From NCBI RefSeq assembly GCF_024297185.1, contig NZ_JANCTD010000001.1, positions 331,795 through 395,794 of the forward strand: 64,000 nucleotides of DNA. The letters are read 5' to 3'. This stretch comes from Lewinella sp. JB7 (GTDB taxonomy: Bacteria; Bacteroidota; Bacteroidia; Chitinophagales; Saprospiraceae). The position numbers and the translations under genes are program-made. Below are positions 58,000 through 64,000 of this stretch, piece after piece (position 1 is the first letter of the stretch; every line of letters begins with the position of its first letter). Below the pieces are notes generated by a model. That model had not been told where the DNA came from. It was given only the letters and a program-made list of their open reading frames with translations, and made no database searches.

Positions 58000-59679
58000 A
58001 TGGTCCTGTCCGCCGCATTGTGGAGAAGCATCGTCGGGGTGGCGCACCTGGGCGTGGTGATCGTCCTGGCGGCGGGTACCGGCTACGCGGCGTGGTACCT
58101 GTATACAGACTACGCCGAACTTTCGGCAACCTACCTGGCAAGCGGGCCCTTCTACCGGGATGCGGCGTGGACGACGGACTTTTTCACCCCCTCCGTCAAA
58201 CAGGCGGGCGACCGGTTCGCGCTGTGCGGACTGGCGGCCGGGCTGGCCGGAATGCTGATCCTATACCGGAGTTGGCGCCGGTGCGCGGTTGGGACGTACC
58301 GTCCGCTTCTTTTTGCGTTCACCCGTACCGATGCGTGGGCGCTGGGCGCGATCGGCCTGGTACAGGTAGCCGCCTGGTGGTACGGTCAGTCGCTCCTGCC
58401 GCCCTCCTTCGACGAGGCCTTTTCGGCGGTAAACGCGGCGGGGGAGGGCCCCTTCCGGAGCCTTACCTACTACATGTTGCCCAACAACCACCTCCTGTTC
58501 AACGTCCTGAACGCGGGTTTCTCCGGCTGGACCACCGACCTGGTGTTTACGGGGCGCCTCCTCTCCCTGGGTGCCTACCTGGGGGTGAGCGTCGTGCAGT
58601 ACTTCTGGCTGCGGGACGTGCTCGAGCGGCATCGGTGGCTGGCGGCAGCCGTGGTGCTCCTCCTCGCGCTTACGCTGCCGGTATGGGGCTTCGCGGTGCA
58701 GGCCCGGGGCTATGCTTTGCTGCTGTTCGGGAGCTGGTTGGCCTTCGTGGGGGCGTGGTACGCACAAGGCGGCGGGCGGGGACGCTGGAGCTGGCTGTTT
58801 TCGGGAGGCTGTGTCGTGGCCTACGCGGCGGTACCCGTGTTCCTGTACGCGCACCTGGCCCTGCTGGCGTGGATCCTTACGGGCTGGATCGGGCGGCGGC
58901 GGGTGGACGGGACGCTGCTGGCACCCCAGCTCGTGGCCGGCGTGGCCGTATTGTTGTTCTACCTGCCGGCCATCAGCTTCTCCGGCCTCTCCGCCATTAC
59001 CGCCAACCGCTACGTGGCGGCGGCGACGGAAGGGTATGCGGAATTCGCGGTCCGCTTTCTTCCCACCCTGCCGGACTACGCCAACTACGCGACCCAGGCG
59101 TTGGCCGCGTGGTCCGTCTGGCTGATGCCCGCCCTGTACGTACTTCCGGTAATCGTCTGGTGGCGGTCTTCCTCCGCGACCTACCGCAGGCTGGCGCGTT
59201 TTCAACTGCTGCTGCTCGTCGCGACCGTCGGGGTGGTCCTGCTGATGCGGGCGGTGCCCTTTCACCGCAGCCTGATCTTCCAGTTGCATTTCGGCATCCT
59301 CATCGTGGTTCTGTTCCTGCAGCGGCTACCGGCCCTGCCGGTCGCCGTGGGGGCCACCGGCTTCGCGGCGCTGTACCTGGCGGCAAAGACACCGACCTAC
59401 TTTTCCCTGCACCTCTACTACTACGACATTGTGCCCACCCACACCGCCGTGGCGCGCATGCTCGCTACGGTTCCGGACGGGGCGGCGGTCTACGCGACCG
59501 ACGAGGGCTTCTACGCCCGTTACCTTCTACAGCAACGGGAGGTTCGGCTGGTAGACGAAGCCGGTACCGCGGACTTTTACGTCAGAGACGTACGGGAAAC
59601 CTCACCCCCCGCCGCCTTCCGGCGGGTCGGTGAGGCGGCGGATATCGAGTTGTTTCAACGGGAGGAGGCCCCCGAATAA
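58000..59679 (+). CDS. Integral membrane protein, GT39-like glycosyltransferase candidate
   Basis: A 559-aa polytopic membrane protein with about ten to twelve helices. An acidic pair D138-E139 in [12 protein letters not shown] follows the first helices, and [15 protein letters not shown] comes soon after, the layout of GT-C enzymes (PMT/ArnT/GT39 type) that use polyprenyl-phosphate sugars. A soluble C-terminal part (~465-559; [29 protein letters not shown]) is periplasmic in such enzymes. The substrate is unknown. The ATG at 58000 is used; upstream codons in the same frame (from 57946) are Pro/Arg-rich and unlike a membrane protein. A competing long frame over the same DNA is rejected because it lacks hydrophobic helices. 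Confidence 0.75.
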   Translation: MVLSAALWRSIVGVAHLGVVIVLAAGTGYAAWYLYTDYAELSATYLASGPFYRDAAWTTDFFTPSVKQAGDRFALCGLAAGLAGMLILYRSWRRCAVGTYRPLLFAFTRTDAWALGAIGLVQVAAWWYGQSLLPPSFDEAFSAVNAAGEGPFRSLTYYMLPNNHLLFNVLNAGFSGWTTDLVFTGRLLSLGAYLGVSVVQYFWLRDVLERHRWLAAAVVLLLALTLPVWGFAVQARGYALLLFGSWLAFVGAWYAQGGGRGRWSWLFSGGCVVAYAAVPVFLYAHLALLAWILTGWIGRRRVDGTLLAPQLVAGVAVLLFYLPAISFSGLSAITANRYVAAATEGYAEFAVRFLPTLPDYANYATQALAAWSVWLMPALYVLPVIVWWRSSSATYRRLARFQLLLLVATVGVVLLMRAVPFHRSLIFQLHFGILIVVLFLQRLPALPVAVGATGFAALYLAAKTPTYFSLHLYYYDIVPTHTAVARMLATVPDGAAVYATDEGFYARYLLQQREVRLVDEAGTADFYVRDVRETSPPAAFRRVGEAADIELFQREEAPE

Positions 59680-59741
59680 ACGGAAGCATCGACGATCGGA
59701 CGGCGGACCTGTATATTCACCACGACAAACACCGACACGCC

Positions 59742-61658
59742 ATGGATCTACGCCCGATCAGCCTGCTTTTCCTGTTCTTTCTTTGCGCCCGCGTACCCGC
59801 CCAAACCTCCGACGCCTACAGCCGCCTGGCAAGCATCGCCGAGATCGAGCAAAAGCTCATGGTGCCCATGCGCGACGGCAAACGGCTGGCGACGGACGTG
59901 TACCGACCGAAAGGCGTGGCCAAAGCCCCCGTCATTCTGGTGCGCACCCCCTACCAGTTCAACGGCTGGGTGGACGGGGAAGAACAGACCCGCAATTACG
60001 AACGCGCCTACGAAGCCGTGAGCCGGGGCTACGCCTACGTCGTGCAGAACGAACGCGGTCGCTACTACAGCGAGGGGGAGTGGGACATTCTGGGTGTGCC
60101 CCTGACCGACGGTTACGACGCCATCGACTGGCTCAGTAAGCAAGCCTGGAGCAACGGAAACGTCGGCCTCTACGGATGCAGCTCCACCGCCGAATGGCAA
60201 ATGGCCGTCGCCAGCCTCGGACATCCCGCCCTCAAGGCCATGGTGCCGATGGGGTACGGCGCCGGCGTGGGACGGGTAGGGGACTTCATGGAGCAGGGCA
60301 ACTGGTACCGGGGCGGCGCCCAGCAGATGCTCTTCACCAGCTGGCTCTACCACGTGCAGCACGACCCCAACGGACCCCGGCTGCCGGAGGGGCTGAGCCG
60401 GGAAGACCTGCTGCGGTTGCAACGATTTTACGACATGGAGCCGGAGTACCCGGAAATCTCTTCCACGGAAATGCTCTCGACGCTGCCGGTAAGTGAGATC
60501 ATCTCCGCGAACCACGGACCACGGGGCATCTACGAGGACATGATCGCCCGGAAGCCCAACGATCCGGCCTGGTTCGAGGGTGGCCTCTACCACGACGACA
60601 TGCCCTTCGACGTGCCTACCTTCTGGTTCACGAGCTGGTACGACGTATCGATCAGCCCCAACCTGGCGCTGTTCAATCACGTGCGCGAAAATGCGGTGTC
60701 TCAGGAAGCCCGCGACAACCAGTACCTCTGGATCGCGCCCACGCTCCACTGCGCCTATACCCGCGCGACGGAAAACACCGTGGTCGGCGAACGCAGTGTC
60801 GGAGACGCCCGCTACGACTACGACGGCCTGATCTACGGCTTCTTCGACAAGTGGCTCAAGGAGGAAACCCCCGGGCTAACCGCAGGGACCCCTTCCCCTG
60901 CTGACGCGGACACCCTCGCCCGGGTCACTTACTACACCATGGGCAGTAATGAATGGCAGACCGCACCCGCCTGGCCCCCGCCCGCCGCGGAGATGGTCCC
61001 CTACTACCTCAGCAGCGACGGGGGTGCCAATACCCTGTACGGCGACGGCCGGCTGGTCCGCGAAATGCCCGCCCGGGATACCCCCGACCACTTCGTCTAC
61101 GACCCCATGAACCCGGTATACAGCTACGGCGGAAACGTCTGCTGCACGGGTGACGCCATCGACGGGGGCAGCTACGACCAGCGGCGGCGGGAAGCCCGCA
61201 ACGACGTGCTGGTGTACACCTCCGAGCCCTTCGCCGAGGATACCGAGGTGAGCGGCAGCGTCGAATCGACCCTCTACCTCAGCAGCGACGTAAAGGACAC
61301 CGACCTGACGCTCAAGCTCATCGTCGTGGAGGAAGACGGTAGTGCCTACAACCTCGACGAAACCATCCAGCGGGTGCGCTACCGGGAAGGCTACGACAAG
61401 GAGGTCTTCATGGAGGAGGGGCAAGTGTACAAAGTGGATCTGACGCCCCTGAATACCAGCAACATGTTCCGGGCCGGACAGCGGCTGCGTATCGAGGTGA
61501 GCAGCAGCAACTTTCCCCGTTTCGAGCGCAACCTCAATACGGGCGGCAGCAACTTCGACGAGAAGGAGGGGGTAGTCGCCCGTAACGTCATCCACCACTC
61601 CCGGGAATACCCCAGTGTAGTACGGGTGCCGATCGTACGCCCGACGGCCCGTCGCTAA
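59742..61658 (+). CDS. CocE/NonD-family hydrolase (X-Pro dipeptidyl-peptidase-like)
   Basis: A 638-aa exported hydrolase with a signal peptide (about 1-20; [14 protein letters not shown]). The N-terminal X-Pro alpha/beta-hydrolase domain opens [20 protein letters not shown], with the nucleophile S147 in [12 protein letters not shown]. The acid and base lie in FTSWYDV and the WIAPTLHC region, where His is expected. A C-terminal jelly-roll (~430-630; [40 protein letters not shown]) is typical of the family. Members include acylases, glutaryl amidases and cocaine-esterase-type enzymes, so the substrate remains open. The elbow GCSST differs from the common GxSYxG. The aldolase gene follows after 12 bp. 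Confidence 0.9.
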   Translation: MDLRPISLLFLFFLCARVPAQTSDAYSRLASIAEIEQKLMVPMRDGKRLATDVYRPKGVAKAPVILVRTPYQFNGWVDGEEQTRNYERAYEAVSRGYAYVVQNERGRYYSEGEWDILGVPLTDGYDAIDWLSKQAWSNGNVGLYGCSSTAEWQMAVASLGHPALKAMVPMGYGAGVGRVGDFMEQGNWYRGGAQQMLFTSWLYHVQHDPNGPRLPEGLSREDLLRLQRFYDMEPEYPEISSTEMLSTLPVSEIISANHGPRGIYEDMIARKPNDPAWFEGGLYHDDMPFDVPTFWFTSWYDVSISPNLALFNHVRENAVSQEARDNQYLWIAPTLHCAYTRATENTVVGERSVGDARYDYDGLIYGFFDKWLKEETPGLTAGTPSPADADTLARVTYYTMGSNEWQTAPAWPPPAAEMVPYYLSSDGGANTLYGDGRLVREMPARDTPDHFVYDPMNPVYSYGGNVCCTGDAIDGGSYDQRRREARNDVLVYTSEPFAEDTEVSGSVESTLYLSSDVKDTDLTLKLIVVEEDGSAYNLDETIQRVRYREGYDKEVFMEEGQVYKVDLTPLNTSNMFRAGQRLRIEVSSSNFPRFERNLNTGGSNFDEKEGVVARNVIHHSREYPSVVRVPIVRPTARR

Positions 61659-61670
61659 TCCCCTTCCCCC

Positions 61671-62414
61671 ATGAATCTCCGGCAACGCCTGCGCCAATCC
61701 GCCCCTCTCCACAACGTGTTCATGACGCTTCCGTCCCCGCGCCTGGCCGAGCGGATGGCCGCTACGGGCGTGGAGAGCATCACGCTGGATATGCAGCACG
61801 GCTCGATCGAGGACGGTCACCTGCTCGGGCTGCTCCAGGCGATCCGGGCGGGCGGGGGACTCGCGCTCACCCGACTAGCCTGGAACCGCCCCGAACTCAC
61901 CATGAAGGCGCTGGACTACGGCGTGGAGGGCGTCATCTGCCCGATGGTCGATACGCCGGAGGAGGCCCGGGCATTCGTGCGGGCGGCCAAGTATCCTCCG
62001 GTGGGTAACCGCTCCTTCGGTCCGTTTCGCGCCGCGCTCCACTACGACGGAGACTACTTCGCGGCGGCCAACGGGGAAACCCTGGCGTTCGTGATGATCG
62101 AAACGGCGGCTGCGGCGGAGCAACTGGATGCCATTGCCGCTACACCCGGACTGGACGGTCTGTACATCGGTCCCTACGATCTGAGCGTGAGTCTGGGGCT
62201 GGCCGACAGGGCGGACTTTTCCGATCCACAGCTCTCGGCGGTGCTGGATCGCGTGATCGAATCAGCCGCGCGGCATAACCTCTTCACGGGCATCTTCACG
62301 ACGCGCCCTACGGATGTGGCCGGCCTGGTGCAGCGGGGATTCGACATCGTCACCTGCGGTACGGAGGAACTGATCTTTCAGCGGGGCCTGCGCGACTGGA
62401 TGGCGGACTTTTAG
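61671..62414 (+). CDS. HpcH/HpaI-family aldolase
   Basis: A 247-aa class II pyruvate aldolase that cleaves or forms 2-keto-3-deoxy acids in a metal-dependent TIM barrel. Signature parts are SITLDMQHGSIEDGHLLGLLQAI (catalytic His in QHG), LTRLAWNRPELTMKALDYGVEGVICPMVDTPEEARAFV, NRSFGPFRAAL, FVMIETAAAAEQLDAIAATPGLDGLYIGPYDLSVSLG (metal-binding Glu and Asp), and the C-terminal TRPTDVAGLVQRGFDIVTCGTEE. Relatives act on keto-deoxy-rhamnonate, keto-deoxy-glucarate or 4-hydroxy-2-oxoheptanedioate. The choice cannot be made here. It lies 12 bp behind the CocE-type gene and is probably co-transcribed, but no shared pathway is evident. Confidence 0.92.
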   Translation: MNLRQRLRQSAPLHNVFMTLPSPRLAERMAATGVESITLDMQHGSIEDGHLLGLLQAIRAGGGLALTRLAWNRPELTMKALDYGVEGVICPMVDTPEEARAFVRAAKYPPVGNRSFGPFRAALHYDGDYFAAANGETLAFVMIETAAAAEQLDAIAATPGLDGLYIGPYDLSVSLGLADRADFSDPQLSAVLDRVIESAARHNLFTGIFTTRPTDVAGLVQRGFDIVTCGTEELIFQRGLRDWMADF

Positions 62415-62488
62415 CGGGGCTACCGCCCGGAGGACCGATGCGGTAGATTTTCCTAAACCTAGGCGACCCCGGCTCCGTTGCACTGCCG

Positions 62489-63535
62489 ATGCCCCTGCTC
62501 ACCTTCAACGACTGCGGAATTTACTGCGAGCGCGCCGACGTGTACATCGACCCGTGGAAACCGGTCGACCGTGCGCTCATCACCCACGGCCACGCCGATC
62601 ATTCCCGCTGGGGGAATAAATACTACCTGAGCACCCGGGCCGCGGCGCCGGTAATTCGGTACCGCCTGGGCGACATCAAGCTGGAAACCGTCGAATACGG
62701 CGAGGTGAAAACCATCAACGGCGTGAGGTTCAGCTTCCACCCCGCGGGACACATCATCGGCTCGGCGCAGATTCGCGTGGAGTACAAGGGGGAGATCTGG
62801 GTAGCCAGCGGAGACTACAAACTAGAGGATGACGGACTGTGCCAGCCCTACGAGCCCGTGCAGTGTCAGCACTTCATAACGGAATCGACCTTCGGGCTCC
62901 CCGTATACCGCTGGATTCCCCAGGAGGAACTCTTTGCCGACATCAACGACTGGTGGCGGGCCACCGCGGCCGAGGGGCGTACGGCCATCGTCACCGGCTA
63001 CGCCCTGGGTAAGGCGCAACGCCTGCTCAACGGACTCGATACCTCCATCGGCCGCATCTTCACCCACGGGGCCATCGAAAACACCAACGAGGTGATCCGG
63101 CAGCAGGGGTTCTCCCTCCCGGAGACGACCCGCGTGACCCGGGAGGTGAACAAGAAGGAGTATCCGGGTAACATCGTCGTGGCAACTCCCGGCGCCATCG
63201 GCCAGCCCTGGGTGAAGAAATTCGGCAACGCCTCCATCGGGGCCGCCTCCGGCTGGATGACCTTGCGCGGTGCCCGGCGGCGGCGGGGTGCCGACCGCGG
63301 CTTCGTCCTCAGCGACCACTGCGACTGGCCGAGCCTGCTGGAAGCGATCCGGCTCACGGGCGCGGACAACATCTACGTTACTCACGGCTACACCTCCATC
63401 TTCAGCAAGTACCTCCGCGGACAGGGCTACAATGCCGTCGAGCTCGAAACCGAGTACGAAGGCGAACTGGCCGAGATCGAGACGAAGGGCAGTGAAGAAA
63501 CTAATAAGGAAAATGCGGTGGCGGATGCGGATTGA
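62489..63535 (+). CDS. DNA-ligase-associated exonuclease (metallo-beta-lactamase/beta-CASP type)
   Basis: A 348-aa metallo-beta-lactamase-fold nuclease of the group annotated as putative exonuclease, DNA ligase-associated. The metal motif HGHADH is at residues 33-38 in RALITHGHADHSRWGN; FHPAGHIIGSAQIRVEYKGEIWVASGDYK follows, with further His and Asp ligands. The beta-CASP part contains YALGKAQRLLNGL, GFVLSDHCDWPSLLEAI and YVTHGYTSIFSKYL. In many Bacteroidota it is followed by an ATP-dependent DNA ligase and a helicase. Here it is followed by the tandem repeats, and any ligase gene would lie beyond the window. The acidic tail ending NKENAVADAD is unusual but short. Confidence 0.9.
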   Translation: MPLLTFNDCGIYCERADVYIDPWKPVDRALITHGHADHSRWGNKYYLSTRAAAPVIRYRLGDIKLETVEYGEVKTINGVRFSFHPAGHIIGSAQIRVEYKGEIWVASGDYKLEDDGLCQPYEPVQCQHFITESTFGLPVYRWIPQEELFADINDWWRATAAEGRTAIVTGYALGKAQRLLNGLDTSIGRIFTHGAIENTNEVIRQQGFSLPETTRVTREVNKKEYPGNIVVATPGAIGQPWVKKFGNASIGAASGWMTLRGARRRRGADRGFVLSDHCDWPSLLEAIRLTGADNIYVTHGYTSIFSKYLRGQGYNAVELETEYEGELAEIETKGSEETNKENAVADAD

Positions 63536-63555
63536 TCAGTTCACTTTTCGAGCGT

Positions 63556-64000
63556 CTTTCGCCCCCCAACCCCCAAGGGGGGAGGAAGCCAGTCTCCCGG
63601 TCACCGATGTAGCCGCGTCCTCCCCCCTCTGGGGGCCGGGGGGCCAGACGCGGCGTGTTGCAACGCGACCCTCGCTTTACCGTGAATCTTCCGTACCCCG
63701 TCTGGCTTTCGCCCCCCAGCCCCCAAAGGGGGAGGAAGCCAGTCTCCCGGTCACCGATGTAGCCGCGTCCTCCCCCCTCCGGGGGCCGGGGGGCCAAACG
63801 CGGCGTGTTGCAACTCGACCCTCACTCCACCGTGAATCTTCCGTACCCCGTCTGGCTTTCGCCCCCCAACCCCCAAAGGGGGAGGAAGCCAGTCTCCCGG
63901 TCACCGATGTAGCCGCGTCCTCCCCCCTCTGGGGGCCGGGGGGCCAGACGCGGCGTGTTGCAACGCGACCCTCACTCCACCGTGAAATTTCCGTACCCCG
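63556..64000. repeat. 150-bp tandem direct repeat, at least three copies, cut by the window end
   Basis: Copies start at 63556, 63706 and 63856, each at CTTTCGCCCCCCA. They differ at only a few positions, and the last is cut after 145 bp. Each copy contains C/G-run pairs (CCCCCAA(A)GGGGG) and a long imperfect hairpin with arms GCCGCGTC (63612-63619) and GACGCGGC (63647-63654) around a C6/G-rich stem. No gene is seen in it. The spacing and unit length do not fit CRISPR. More copies may follow beyond the window. Confidence 0.92.

Noticed and set aside
57891..59633. A 580-codon frame overlapping the membrane glycosyltransferase on the same strand
   Set aside because: The translation is Arg/Gly/Pro-rich without helices, whereas the frame starting at 58000 gives regular membrane helices and the FDEAF motif.
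63501..63904. Minus-strand frames with 50-residue repeats in the terminal tandem repeat
   Set aside because: The period of 150 bp is divisible by three, so any open frame repeats. Composition is Gly/Arg/Pro-rich, and no start, signal or family feature is present.
63556..64000. CRISPR array
   Set aside because: The repeats are contiguous 150-bp units with no unique spacers and no cas genes nearby.

Overview
The window reads as a chromosome segment of a high-GC, aerobic, heterotrophic member of the Bacteroidota, most likely of the Saprospiria/Lewinella type. The reasons are: three secreted proteins with type IX secretion (T9SS) C-terminal sorting domains (one shifted out of frame) plus an M36 protease with the same tail; a TamL-type outer-membrane lipoprotein; a TonB protein with the FPGC motif; promoter boxes of the Bacteroidota form TAnnTTTG; and no Shine-Dalgarno signals. 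Nothing suggests a plasmid, a prophage or an intact transposon. The species is inferred only from these traits.

Layout. 1-6.5 kb: an SDR and an aldo/keto reductase, a membrane protein, then citrate synthase, gcvH, a VanZ-like gene and tonB, followed by tRNA-Pro(CGG). 6.5-14.5 kb, minus strand: an SLC13-type transporter, an M1 peptidase lipoprotein, a TonB-dependent-receptor-like protein, REP-like palindromes and a Spy-like protein. 14.7-19.5 kb: a LytS/LytTR two-component pair, YciI-like, hisA, a T9SS-sorted protein broken at a G8 tract and a small membrane protein. 19.5-34.3 kb: a stress island (below). 34.4-46 kb: aroA, a YgjP-like peptidase, an OmpA lipoprotein, a PolB-like exonuclease, an M36 protease, tamL and a divergent TrmH-type methyltransferase, and an esterase. 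46-49.5 kb, minus strand: Gfo/Idh oxidoreductase, lipoprotein and sugar-phosphate transferase operon. 50-57.9 kb: lytic transglycosylase, smpB, a duplicated AraC plus secreted-protein module, DPP-IV. 58-64 kb: membrane glycosyltransferase, CocE-type hydrolase, HpcH aldolase, ligase-associated exonuclease and a 150-bp tandem repeat that runs off the window.

The stress island is the most interesting part. It holds seven universal stress protein (USP) genes, phosphoketolase, a HemN-like protein that has lost its iron-sulfur motif, a TauE/SafE-type transporter, two mutually similar lipoproteins of no recognised family, a 76-aa membrane protein, a PAS histidine kinase and a response regulator whose output is a CRP/FNR-type module (REC + cNMP-binding + HTH). 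I find six CRP/FNR-like palindromes TGAY-N4-RTCA in the intergenic or promoter gaps of this island. They lie at fixed distances from -7-like boxes: 45 bp for three plus-strand genes and 23-24 bp for five minus-strand genes. That corresponds to class I and class II activator positions. The simplest reading is one locally encoded regulon, probably responding to oxygen, redox or energy stress and controlled by the REC-CNB-HTH protein. The sites and spacings are seen directly; the regulator assignment and the signal are inference.
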